A DNA stretch of 64,000 nt from an uncultured Robinsoniella sp. GTDB lineage: Bacteria > Bacillota > Clostridia > Lachnospirales > Lachnospiraceae. The stretch lies in assembly GCA_900539655.1 (NCBI GenBank), contig UQCR01000019.1:11944-75943 (forward strand), written 5' to 3'. The position numbers and the translations under genes are program-made. Of this stretch, positions 8,715 to 17,597 are shown piece by piece; position 1 is the first letter of the stretch; each line of letters starts with the position of its first letter. The notes under the pieces were generated by a model. That model had not been told where the DNA came from. It was given only the letters and a program-made list of their open reading frames with translations, and did not search any database.

Positions 8715-9460
8715 TGAGGAGTTTATGGTATTTGTTAAAGGCTGATTTTATTAAGATGAAACATACTGCATTTTATCCGGTTCATATTCTGGTACCGCTG
8801 CTTGGCAATGTCCTTTTTCTGGCATACTTTATGATATCACCCTGGGAGCCGTCAGGGAAGATACAGGCTTATTTAGAAGTAGTGGCAATCGCATTTCCTC
8901 TGATCGGGGCTGTGGTAACTGCCATGGCGGCAGAGCAGGAGGCGATGGCGGAAGGATTTAAAGAAATGCTTTCACAGCAGTATCCAAGATGGGAAGTCTG
9001 GTTCAGCAAATTCCTCATGCTTTTTTTAACTGGACTGGCGGCAGATATTTTTGCAATCTTTACCTTCTGGCTGGGATTCCGTTTTCTGGTGGGAGGCAGT
9101 GAGGCAGCATTTTCAATCTTTGCAGGAGCTGCATTAATCATCATTTTTTGCCAGATCATCATGTATACAGTTCATCTTATGGTTGGAATCCGTTTTGGCA
9201 GAGGGGCACTGATGGGGCTGGCTGTGGTGGAATGCCTTGTGACAGCGTTGATGCTCACCGGGCTGGGGGAAGGACTATGGATGTTCTTACCTTGCGCCTG
9301 GGGTGCCAGGCTGTGTGATTATTTTATGTTATATTTTCAAAAAGGGCTGTTTTTTAATCAGGTGGGACCATATACGGCAGCGGGGATTCTGGGGGCAACA
9401 TTAATTGTATTCTTGCTGTATCTGATTTGGAGCGGACGGTTTGAAGGGAGGAGAAATTAA
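8714..9460 (+). CDS. ABC permease, lantibiotic immunity MutG-like (LanG/CprC type)
   Basis: A 248-residue, six-helix membrane protein beginning MRSLWYLLKADFIKMKHTAF, the basic amphipathic N terminus typical of these permeases. It overlaps the upstream permease gene by one base. It completes a LanF-LanE-LanG style exporter for antimicrobial peptides. Downstream, 210 bp separate it from a response regulator gene, and that gap contains a decayed small frame. Confidence 0.82.
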   Translation: MRSLWYLLKADFIKMKHTAFYPVHILVPLLGNVLFLAYFMISPWEPSGKIQAYLEVVAIAFPLIGAVVTAMAAEQEAMAEGFKEMLSQQYPRWEVWFSKFLMLFLTGLAADIFAIFTFWLGFRFLVGGSEAAFSIFAGAALIIIFCQIIMYTVHLMVGIRFGRGALMGLAVVECLVTALMLTGLGEGLWMFLPCAWGARLCDYFMLYFQKGLFFNQVGPYTAAGILGATLIVFLLYLIWSGRFEGRRN

Positions 9461-9558
9461 AAACAGCAGCAATTAGCTGTCTGATCATAGGGATTTATGC
9501 CAGCCGCAAGTATCCGGTATTTTTCAACATTCTGGATTTTGCGGCATTTTTGTGTTAG
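9460..9558 (+). pseudogene. Vestigial small hydrophobic ORF without start codon
   Basis: Right after the last permease, a frame reads KTAAISCLIIGIYASRKYPV and continues to a TAG at 9556-9558, 32 codons in all. The permease's last codons supply GGAGGAGAAA as a ribosome site, but the position where a start codon is expected is TTA (9457-9459). A change of one base from TTG would explain this. It looks like a short membrane peptide or the remnant of an immunity gene. It may also be chance. Confidence 0.3.
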
Positions 9559-9670
9559 ACTTAGCAGGAAAGCAATAAACAGACGGAACACGGGCCGTGA
9601 TGCTCTTGATGGCAGCGTTCTGTCCTAAGCGAGAAAGCTAGATTAGTATGAATTAGAAAAAGGAGTAGGC

Positions 9671-10333
9671 ATGGCAGAAATATTAGCAGTGGATGACGAA
9701 AAAGGAATCCTCATGATTATTAAAAGCGCGCTGGAAAAATCCGGACACCACGTTACGGTATATGATAGTGCTGATGAAGTATTGAAAATAAAGAAATTTA
9801 ACTGTGATTTGATATTGCTGGATGTAATGATGCCGGGTACAGATGGGTTTACTCTTTGCAGGGAGATTCGGGACAAGGTGGATTGTCCGATTTTATTTCT
9901 GACGGCTAAGACAATGGAGTCGGACCTCATGACCGGGCTTAGCATCGGAGGAGATGATTATATAACGAAACCTTTTGGTATCGGGGAACTGCGGGCAAGG
10001 GTGGAAGCACATCTGAGAAGGGAACACAGGCAGAAGAAAAATGCTTTTCACCTGTCCGGGCTGACTTTTCAGCTAAAGGCAAAAGAAGTATGGTTTCAGG
10101 ATAACCAGATTCCGTTTACAAAAAGTGAATATGAGATCAGTGAATACCTGGCATTGAACCACGGACAGGTTTTTTCAAAAGAGCGGATTTACGAAGCGGT
10201 CTTTGGTTACGATAAAGAAAGCGACATTGCAGTAATTGTGGAACATATTAAAAATATCAGAAGCAAGCTGTCTAAATATGAATGCAGTCCAATTGAAACT
10301 GTGTGGGGCGTGGGATATAAATGGAGAGATTAA
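9671..10333 (+). CDS. OmpR-family response regulator (SpaR/NisR/CprR-like)
   Basis: 220 residues. The receiver starts MAEILAVDDEKGILMII; the phospho-acceptor Asp is about residue 51 (LLLDVMMPGTDGF-like region); the conserved Lys is in YITKPFGIGELRARV. The C-terminal winged helix ends IETVWGVGYKWRD. AAAAAGGAG precedes the ATG. The kinase gene starts 13 bp before its stop. The position after a LanFEG-type transporter and the protein type match regulators of lantibiotic production or immunity. Likely target: the transporter promoter at 7152-7186 or its own operon. Confidence 0.9.
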   Translation: MAEILAVDDEKGILMIIKSALEKSGHHVTVYDSADEVLKIKKFNCDLILLDVMMPGTDGFTLCREIRDKVDCPILFLTAKTMESDLMTGLSIGGDDYITKPFGIGELRARVEAHLRREHRQKKNAFHLSGLTFQLKAKEVWFQDNQIPFTKSEYEISEYLALNHGQVFSKERIYEAVFGYDKESDIAVIVEHIKNIRSKLSKYECSPIETVWGVGYKWRD

Positions 10334-11676
10334 AAAAGAAGAAGACGATAACCGGTATATTTACAAGATATGTGGTTTTTCTCGGGATAGGGATTCTGGC
10401 GGCAGCCGGAATTGTAATGCTGGTTCTGCAGGCCTTGGCATACAGCGGCAGTGTACTCCCGGCAAACTATTATGAACGCCAGATTGAAAGCGCAAGGGAA
10501 CAGATTGCAGAGAGTGAGAATGTATCGTCTCTGATTCCGCGGGGATGCCTGTATGGCATTTATGATGAGGCCGGCGTTTTCACTGAGGGCAACATAGAGG
10601 AAAATCTAAGGGATCCGGCTTATCACAACGCCGTAAATGGAGCAAATACAGTTCGGGATTATTTTATAAAAACGGTGCCTGTGGTCGGAGGAAGCTGTGT
10701 TATCTTGTATAAAATTTCCATGAGCTTTACTAATCCTGCGCTTCAGAAATACCTTCCGAATCCACTGGTATGTCTCGCAGTTATTTTTATACTGCTGACG
10801 CTGGGGATTATTATCTGGCTGTCCAGGCGGTTTGGAAAATTTTTGTCCAGGGAAATTGCCGTACTTGAGCGGACTACAGAAAATATTCGGATGGAAGAAC
10901 TGAATTTTGAAATGGAGAGTTCTGATATCATGGAAATCAGCAATGTACTGGACTCTTTTGGAAAACTGCGTCAAAATCTGAAGCATTCCCTGGAACAGCA
11001 GTGGAAATTGGAAGAGGGCAGAAGAGACCAGGTGGCGGCACTCAGCCACGACTTAAAGACGCCGCTCACGATCTTGCGGGGAAATGCAGAACTTTTATCG
11101 GAGACAGGCCTGGATGAGGAGCAGCAGATGTACAGTGATAATATCCTGAACAGTGCCGCAGATATGCAGGACTATATCCGGATGCTGCTGGATATTAACA
11201 GTGCCCATAAGGTATTTGAAATTCTTCCAAAAAAGACCAATCCCCAGGTTTTGATAGAAGAAATAACTGCAAAGGTAAAAATTCTGGTTTTGGAAAAATC
11301 AATAGGTCTGGATGTGGATTTTGAGGGTCTTCCAGGGGAAATTACGCTGGATGAATGTGCTTTTAACAGGGCAGTTATGAATGCTGTTACCAATGCTCTG
11401 GAATATACGCCCGTTTCAGGGAAAATACAAATCAGTGCCTGTGAAGAAGATGGGCATCTGGCTGTCTGCGTTGAGGATTCCGGCAGAGGATTCTCAGATG
11501 AGGAAACCAAACGGGCTTTTGAACAATTTTACCAGGGAGATAAAAGCAGAAATTCAAAGCTTCATTATGGGATGGGGCTCTTCATTGCAAAAAGCGTAAC
11601 AGAGGCACACGGAGGGTGGATTGAGCTAGGGAGATCACCGGAACTTGGGGGCGCCAGAGTGAGAATGGTTTTCTGA
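10321..11676 (+). CDS. Histidine kinase (SpaK/CprK-like)
   Basis: 451 residues. Two membrane helices (about 12-35 and 145-165) enclose a short extracellular segment of about 110 residues. A HAMP-like linker follows (SRRFGKFLSREIAVLERTT). The HisKA box is AALSHDLKTPLTILRGN with His near residue 242. The HATPase domain has NAVTNALEYT, DSGRGFS and GMGLFIAKSV. The gene overlaps the response regulator by 13 bp. Short extracellular loops of this kind sense cationic peptides in related lantibiotic systems; the ligand here is inferred from the neighbouring exporter. Confidence 0.9.
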   Translation: MERLKKKKTITGIFTRYVVFLGIGILAAAGIVMLVLQALAYSGSVLPANYYERQIESAREQIAESENVSSLIPRGCLYGIYDEAGVFTEGNIEENLRDPAYHNAVNGANTVRDYFIKTVPVVGGSCVILYKISMSFTNPALQKYLPNPLVCLAVIFILLTLGIIIWLSRRFGKFLSREIAVLERTTENIRMEELNFEMESSDIMEISNVLDSFGKLRQNLKHSLEQQWKLEEGRRDQVAALSHDLKTPLTILRGNAELLSETGLDEEQQMYSDNILNSAADMQDYIRMLLDINSAHKVFEILPKKTNPQVLIEEITAKVKILVLEKSIGLDVDFEGLPGEITLDECAFNRAVMNAVTNALEYTPVSGKIQISACEEDGHLAVCVEDSGRGFSDEETKRAFEQFYQGDKSRNSKLHYGMGLFIAKSVTEAHGGWIELGRSPELGGARVRMVF

Positions 11677-11698
11677 GTTGCCTTGAATGGTAAGCTAA

Positions 11699-11753
11699 TT
11701 GCAATCTAATGGCAATCTATTATTTTGACTTTTGATGGACGCAGAAGTATAAT
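11699..11753 (+). promoter_or_regulatory. Sigma-A promoter of sbcDC with upstream 11-bp direct repeats
   Basis: A -35 TTGACT (11725-11730), a 17-bp spacer and a -10 TATAAT (11748-11753) make a strong housekeeping promoter. Just upstream, GCAATCTA occurs at 11701-11708 and 11712-11719, exactly 11 bp apart. This spacing (AATCT-N6-AATCT) resembles the pentamer boxes of SpaR/NisR-type regulators, so the upstream two-component system may act here. That link is inference. Confidence 0.65.
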
Positions 11754-11782
11754 AACGAGCATAAGAAAAAGGAGGGCTACGG

Positions 11783-13003
11783 ATGCGTATATTACACACT
11801 GCAGATTGGCATCTGGGTAAAAATCTGGAGGGCAGAAGCAGGCTGGATGAACAGGAATTGTTCCTGGAAGATTTTGTGAACATTGTGGAAGAAAATAACC
11901 CGGATCTTGTATTTATTGCAGGAGACATCTATGACTCGGCAAATCCGTCCGCCCGTGCGGAGAAGCTTTTTTACGATACCCTAAAAAAGATATCGGGTCA
12001 GGGAAAAAGAATAACGGTGGTCATCGCAGGAAACCATGACAATCCCCAGAGGCTGGTAGCTGCCACGCCCCTGGCAATGGATCATGGAATTATTATGGTA
12101 GGAACACCTAAAACGGTAATTCCTCCGGGGCGGTATGGACAACATCATGTGACAGATTCCAAAGAGGGGTATATTGAGATGGATATGGGATCGGAAAAGG
12201 CTGTTATTCTGACTATTCCATTTCCAAGTGAAAAGAGATTAAATGAAGTGCTCTATGGTGATATGGATACGGACGAAGAGCGGCTGCTTACCTATGGGGA
12301 GCGGATGAAGCAGCTTTTTACCTCTCTGGAGGGGCATTTCCGGGAAGATACGGTAAATCTCATCGTATCTCATTTATTTGTCATGAACAGTGTGGAAGGC
12401 GGTTCAGAGAGAAGTATCCAACTGGGGGGCAGCTATATCGTAGGTGGAGATATTTTCCCTGAAAAAGCACAGTATATTGCCCTGGGGCATATTCACAAGC
12501 CCCAGGTAGTTCCGGGTAATCATATTGCACGTTACAGCGGGGCGCCTTTACAGTATCACAGAGGAGAAGAGGCATATCAAAAACAGGTGCTTCTTGTGGA
12601 AGTCAGTGCGGGGAAAGAGGCAGAGATTACATCTATCCCCTTGAGACAATATAAGCCAATTGAGGTATGGCGCTGCAAAAGTGTCACAGATGCAATTAAC
12701 ATGTGCCAGGAAAATGCAGGGAAAGTATGCTGGGTATATCTGGAGATTGAGACAGGACGTGCAATTCTGGAAGATGAGATCAAGCAGATGAAATTATTAA
12801 AAGAAGATATCCTGGAAATTCATCCGATCTTCCCGGAGATGCAGCGGGAAGAAGGGGCAGAACGGTATCTGGAACGGCCCTTTCATGAGTTGTTCCAGGA
12901 ATTCTACCTCCATGAACGGGGAGTGCCGGTTCCGGAGGAAACCATGAAGGTATTATTAGGGTTACTGGGAAAGGATGTGGAACATGAGACCGATCAGACT
13001 TAA
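11783..13003 (+). CDS. sbcD: Exonuclease subunit SbcD (Mre11-like nuclease)
   Basis: A 406-residue metallophosphoesterase, the nuclease half of the SbcCD complex that cleaves DNA hairpins and blocked ends in the cytoplasm. Motifs: LHTADWHLGK (metal-binding DxH), FIAGDIYDSANP (GD), IAGNHDNPQR (GNHD), VSHLFV and ALGHIHKPQ (GHxH). A strong AAGGAGGG-like site precedes the ATG. sbcC starts 29 bp before its stop, the usual overlapping pair. It has its own promoter at 11725-11753. Confidence 0.96.
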   Translation: MRILHTADWHLGKNLEGRSRLDEQELFLEDFVNIVEENNPDLVFIAGDIYDSANPSARAEKLFYDTLKKISGQGKRITVVIAGNHDNPQRLVAATPLAMDHGIIMVGTPKTVIPPGRYGQHHVTDSKEGYIEMDMGSEKAVILTIPFPSEKRLNEVLYGDMDTDEERLLTYGERMKQLFTSLEGHFREDTVNLIVSHLFVMNSVEGGSERSIQLGGSYIVGGDIFPEKAQYIALGHIHKPQVVPGNHIARYSGAPLQYHRGEEAYQKQVLLVEVSAGKEAEITSIPLRQYKPIEVWRCKSVTDAINMCQENAGKVCWVYLEIETGRAILEDEIKQMKLLKEDILEIHPIFPEMQREEGAERYLERPFHELFQEFYLHERGVPVPEETMKVLLGLLGKDVEHETDQT

Positions 13004-16000
13004 GATACGGGGGCTGAACAGCTTTGTGGAAGAGCAGTCCATAGATTTTACAGAGTTATGCAAACGTGGATTCTTTGGTATCTTCGGTCCCACGGGAAGC
13101 GGAAAATCCACCATACTGGATGGGATGATTATGGCATTATACGGTATAAAGGCCATGTCCCGGGGAACGAATGAATTCATCAACAAGAACTGCCAGAGCG
13201 CTGGCGTGAGTTATGAATTCCAGGTTACCGGAACCAAGGCAAAGCGCTATCGGGTGGAACGGGAATTTAAACTGACTGCTCAGGGAACGAAAGCCGGGAA
13301 GTGTAAACTGGTGGATGTGACAGAGGAAGAAGTTATTTTAGAGGATACCGTCAGAGGGGTAGACCGTGCCTGTGCGGATATTATCGGTCTGACTGCAGAT
13401 GATTTTATGCGGACGGTGGTATTGCCCCAGGGAAAATTCAGTGAATTTTTAAAGGTCAGCGGAAAGGATCGGAGAGAAATTCTGGAACGCCTGTTCCGAC
13501 TGGAAGAATACGGTAAAGGACTGGAAGAAAAGCTAAACGGTGCCTTAAATGATGAGAAGGCAAAGCGGATGAATATTCAGGGACAGATGGAAGCCTATGC
13601 CCTTGCCAGCGAAGAATTGCTAGAGCAGCTCATCAAGCAGCGGGAAGAGGGAAAGCAGCTTCTGACCCAGACGGAAAAAGAATTCCAGGAAACAAAAGAA
13701 AAATACAAGGATTATCAAACTGTCCAGCTTTTAATGAAAGAACGAGATGAACAGGAACAGAGGCTTGGAGAACTGACGAAACAGTCAGAAGAAATAGAGC
13801 GGATGAAAGAAAGGCGGGAAGCAGCAGTCAGAGCTGATGGGATAGCGCCCATGCTGGCATCCTATGAAGAACTGGTAAACCAGGAAAAGATGCTGGAGGA
13901 TCAGATCCGGGAATGGGTGAATCGTCTGGAAGATGCCAATAGGGGGAAACAGGAGAAGGAAGCTTCTTTTCAAAAGATTGCAAGGAAGAGAGAGGAAGAG
14001 GAAAATGGTATCCGCCTGAAGCTGCAAAGTGCCAAAGAGGCATGGGAACAGTGGAAGGAACTCCCCGGATTGGAGGATAAGCAGCAGGAGCTGCAAAAGG
14101 AGCTCTCTAATCAGCAGGAACAGTTTCACCTTCTGGAAAAGAAACAGGAGCTTTTGATACAGGAAGAGAAAGAAGAAAGCCAGAACATCCAGGCACTGGA
14201 AAAAAGTCTTCAGGAATTAAAAATATCTGGCACCTACCGGGATCAGATAGAGCGTGGCATACATCAAAGCGAATCTGTATATAAATCAAAAGAGGACCTG
14301 GACAATCTGAAAAAGAAGCAAAAAGCAGGGATAAAAGAGTTTGAAAAAGAGGAAGCTACTGCAAAGAAAATGATCGGAGCGTTGGCGGAAAAAGAAAAGG
14401 AAAGACAGCAGATTGCAGAAAAGCTTTTGAAATTAAAAGAAGATATCAGGGAAAAACAGATATTGCTTCTTCGCAAGGAACTGCAGGAAGGAACTCCTTG
14501 CCCGGTATGCGGTGCGATTCATCATGAGTGTGAAAAAGACACCGGACCAAAAGCAGGGCTTGTGTATGGAGAAGAGAACCGGGTTGAACCTCTGGAGGAA
14601 ATGCTGGAAAAATGCAATGCTGAAATCCAAAAGCTGGAGCGGAAAAAGGACAGTCAGACAGGCATTTTAAATCTTCTGTCCCGCAGTCTTAGAGAATTAC
14701 AGGAAGAAACGGAAAAGGCAGCAAAAAGCTGGGAAGCTCAGAATGCATTATTACTGGAGTTACAGGAACAAACGGAAGTTCTGGATTTTATAGAAGAAAA
14801 GAAACGCTTACAGAAGCTTGAAAAAGACAGGGAAGAAAAAGAAGAACAGCTTTTGGCAGCACGAAAGTCACTGAGCCGCAGCCAGGATCTGCTGAAGAAA
14901 ATCCAGGCAAATATCTATACGGCGAAAGAGGCTGCAAATAAAATACAGCTGAATTTGGCGCCTCTTGAGAGCAGCATTCACGAGAAAAAAAGGCTGGTTG
15001 CAGAAAAAATAGGAGATGACAGGAATCCAAAAACCTGTGTTGGAATACTGGAAAAAGACCTGGCCTTTCTATTGGAAAGCTATGAAACCTCCAGGCAGGA
15101 ATTTAAACAGGCGGCGGAAGAAAGCCAGGTGGTACGGCAGCAGTCAGACCAATTGAAGGGTCAGCTTGAAGGAAATAAAAATGCCCGATTGAAATCAGAG
15201 GAAAGACTGAAGCAGGAAATGATGCGTCTGGAATTTGAAGATATAGAAGAGGTCAGAAATGCTGTTCTAGACAATGAGCAGTATCAGGAACTGAAAAACG
15301 CCATTGAAAATTATTACAATGAAATAAGGGAGTGTTCTTCCAAGATAAAGGAAACCGGAGAGAAACTGAATGGAAGAGCTGTATCAGAGGCGGAAACAAA
15401 AGAGTTAAATGCCAGATGCCAGGAGCTTGAGGCTTCCCTTAACAAACAAAAAGAGCAGCTGGGTGAATGTAAGCAGAAAGTGAAAAGCATTAAAGGCAAC
15501 CTGGTGAAGAAGGAAAAGCTCCGGGGAGAACTGGATGCCGTAGAGCACCAGATCGGAATTCTGGAAGACTTAAAGGGGGTCAGCCGGGGAAAAAGGTTTG
15601 TAGAGTATATGGCTGCTGAGCGGCTCAAGTATATCTCTAGAAGTGCATCCAGGCGGCTCTCAGAAATTACAAACGGCAGTTATGAGCTGGAAACGAACCA
15701 GGAAGGAGAATTCGTAATCCGTGATAATAAGAACGGCGGGGTTCTAAGAGCACCGGCAACGCTTTCCGGAGGAGAGACATTTGTAACATCCCTGGCGCTG
15801 GCATTGTCCTTGTCTGAAGAAATCCAGCTTAAGGGAACCGCACCGCTGGAACTGTTTTTCCTGGATGAAGGTTTTGGCTCTCTGGACGAAAATCTCCTGG
15901 ATGTAGTTATGACATCACTGGAACGGATCCATAACGAACATCTGAAAGTAGGAATTATCTCCCATGTGGAATCGGTGAAGGCAAGGGTTCCGGTACGGCT

Positions 16001-16061
16001 GATTGTAAGTCCGGCTCAAAGCGGTATCCGTGGCAGTAAAGTTGAGATAGAGCATTTGTAA
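12975..16061 (+). CDS. sbcC: Exonuclease subunit SbcC (Rad50-like SMC ATPase)
   Basis: 1028 residues. Walker A GPTGSGKSTILDGM lies at about residues 36-49. Long coiled coils (170-500 and 530-870) flank a zinc hook, PCPVCG near residue 510, used for dimerisation. The C-terminal ATPase lobe has the signature TLSGGETF, Walker B LFFLDEGFGSLDE and a final H-loop IISHVES. Together with SbcD it processes hairpins and double-strand ends. Length and domain order are normal for Firmicutes SbcC. It overlaps sbcD by 29 bp. Confidence 0.96.
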   Translation: MWNMRPIRLKIRGLNSFVEEQSIDFTELCKRGFFGIFGPTGSGKSTILDGMIMALYGIKAMSRGTNEFINKNCQSAGVSYEFQVTGTKAKRYRVEREFKLTAQGTKAGKCKLVDVTEEEVILEDTVRGVDRACADIIGLTADDFMRTVVLPQGKFSEFLKVSGKDRREILERLFRLEEYGKGLEEKLNGALNDEKAKRMNIQGQMEAYALASEELLEQLIKQREEGKQLLTQTEKEFQETKEKYKDYQTVQLLMKERDEQEQRLGELTKQSEEIERMKERREAAVRADGIAPMLASYEELVNQEKMLEDQIREWVNRLEDANRGKQEKEASFQKIARKREEEENGIRLKLQSAKEAWEQWKELPGLEDKQQELQKELSNQQEQFHLLEKKQELLIQEEKEESQNIQALEKSLQELKISGTYRDQIERGIHQSESVYKSKEDLDNLKKKQKAGIKEFEKEEATAKKMIGALAEKEKERQQIAEKLLKLKEDIREKQILLLRKELQEGTPCPVCGAIHHECEKDTGPKAGLVYGEENRVEPLEEMLEKCNAEIQKLERKKDSQTGILNLLSRSLRELQEETEKAAKSWEAQNALLLELQEQTEVLDFIEEKKRLQKLEKDREEKEEQLLAARKSLSRSQDLLKKIQANIYTAKEAANKIQLNLAPLESSIHEKKRLVAEKIGDDRNPKTCVGILEKDLAFLLESYETSRQEFKQAAEESQVVRQQSDQLKGQLEGNKNARLKSEERLKQEMMRLEFEDIEEVRNAVLDNEQYQELKNAIENYYNEIRECSSKIKETGEKLNGRAVSEAETKELNARCQELEASLNKQKEQLGECKQKVKSIKGNLVKKEKLRGELDAVEHQIGILEDLKGVSRGKRFVEYMAAERLKYISRSASRRLSEITNGSYELETNQEGEFVIRDNKNGGVLRAPATLSGGETFVTSLALALSLSEEIQLKGTAPLELFFLDEGFGSLDENLLDVVMTSLERIHNEHLKVGIISHVESVKARVPVRLIVSPAQSGIRGSKVEIEHL

Positions 16062-16079
16062 AGGAAGAAGGATTATTGA

Positions 16080-17522
16080 ATGAAGCTATTTTTAAAAAAA
16101 CACTGGCTGATCATCACTATTATAGCCATTATTTTATATCTCGTAATAGGGATGCTGGCTCCTTTTTTGGAAATCAAAAAAGTAGGTGCAGATTATAAAG
16201 CCAGTTCCAGCGTAGATAAGTATTATTCGGATACCCTCTCGGTTGACCGCGCATATATCGTGGAAGACAGTGTGGATGCCCTGGATGAGCGAATCCGTAT
16301 GATTGAGCAGGCAAAGGATCGGATCATTTTATCAACCTTTGATATGCGTCCCGGAAACAGTACCAGGGATGTATTGGCGATGATTTTAAATGCAGCAGAC
16401 CGGGGGGTGAAAGTTCAGATTCTGGTAGACGGAATCAGCGGTTTAATCCGGATGGAGGGAAAAGATCTTTTTTATGCGGTCTCCAGCCACCCTGGAATAG
16501 AGGTTCGGATTTATAACATGCCAAATCCTGTGAAACCCTGGACTTTTCACGGGAGAATGCACGATAAATACCTGATTGTAGATGACCAGTATTACCTTTT
16601 GGGCGGCAGAAATACGTTTGATTATTTTCTGGGGAATTATATCGAAGATGACAAGAGCCTGGACAGGGAAGTTTTCATTTATAATACTGCTGCAGGGACA
16701 GACCGGACAACAGAAAGTTCCTTATTTGAACTGGAAGACTATTTTAATGAAATGTGGGATTATAAATACTGCAAAGTGTTCCATTCGGATAGTAAGCTTC
16801 AGGAAAAGAACGGCGTGAAAACCGAAGTGGCCTCTTTAAAACAGCACTATCTGGATATAAAGAAGGAAAAACCAGAGTTATTTGTCAAGGACGATTATTT
16901 TGACAGGGTAACCGTTCCGGTGAATAAGGCTACGCTGGTCTCCAATCCCAAAGATATCTACGGAAAAGAGCCTACAGCGTGGTATGAAATGCAGCAATTG
17001 ATGGCACATGCAAAAGAGAGGGTGGTTCTGCATACCCCCTACGCCGTATTAAGTGATGATATGTATCAGGGAATGAAAGAAATCAGTGAGACCGGAGTGG
17101 ATTTCACGATGCTGATCAATTCGGTGGAAAATGGCGATAATATTGTTGCATCATCGGATTATCTGAAAAATAAAGGCAAGATCATTGATACCGGTGTACA
17201 GATCTACGAATACGATGGGGGAGAGTCCTATCATGGAAAATCCATTTTAATTGACGATAATATTTCCATTGTGGGATCCTATAACCTGGATCTTCGGAGT
17301 ACCTATGTAGATACGGAATTGATGCTGGTTGTAGACAGCAGGGAGCTGAATCAGCAATTGGAGAGCTATATGGATAAACTCCAGGAGGATGCCAGAAAAG
17401 TAATTGATACAGACACTTATGAGACTCCTGCGCATATCAAAGTTGCAGAGGTTCCATTTATTAAAAAGGTGATCTGGAAGGTGCTGGGAGTTGTACTTGG
17501 ACCTTTCCGGGTGATGATCTGA
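16080..17522 (+). CDS. Membrane-anchored phospholipase D-like protein
   Basis: 480 residues. One N-terminal membrane helix (about 8-30). Two PLD active-site motifs: HGRMHDKYLIVDD (HxK-x4-D) near residue 160 and YHGKSILIDDN near residue 383, each followed by a GG/GS-N segment. The family includes phosphatidyltransferases (cardiolipin synthase-like) and nucleases or phospholipases. With a single helix and long N-terminal segment it differs from the canonical cardiolipin synthase. It follows sbcC by 18 bp and ends at a strong terminator, so it may share the sbcDC transcript. Confidence 0.85.
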   Translation: MKLFLKKHWLIITIIAIILYLVIGMLAPFLEIKKVGADYKASSSVDKYYSDTLSVDRAYIVEDSVDALDERIRMIEQAKDRIILSTFDMRPGNSTRDVLAMILNAADRGVKVQILVDGISGLIRMEGKDLFYAVSSHPGIEVRIYNMPNPVKPWTFHGRMHDKYLIVDDQYYLLGGRNTFDYFLGNYIEDDKSLDREVFIYNTAAGTDRTTESSLFELEDYFNEMWDYKYCKVFHSDSKLQEKNGVKTEVASLKQHYLDIKKEKPELFVKDDYFDRVTVPVNKATLVSNPKDIYGKEPTAWYEMQQLMAHAKERVVLHTPYAVLSDDMYQGMKEISETGVDFTMLINSVENGDNIVASSDYLKNKGKIIDTGVQIYEYDGGESYHGKSILIDDNISIVGSYNLDLRSTYVDTELMLVVDSRELNQQLESYMDKLQEDARKVIDTDTYETPAHIKVAEVPFIKKVIWKVLGVVLGPFRVMI

Positions 17523-17537
17523 TATAGAACAAAGTAA

Positions 17538-17585
17538 GGCGCTGCATCATAGATGGTTTCCCATTTATGATGCAGCGCCCTTTTA
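17538..17585 (+). terminator. Intrinsic terminator
   Basis: A perfect 14-bp stem (GGCGCTGCATCATA at 17538-17551 with its complement at 17566-17579) is followed by TTTTA. It ends the sbcD-sbcC-PLD unit. It also lies just beyond the 3' end of the minus-strand collagen gene and may serve both directions. Confidence 0.9.
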
Positions 17586-17597
17586 TTCAGAAAGCTG

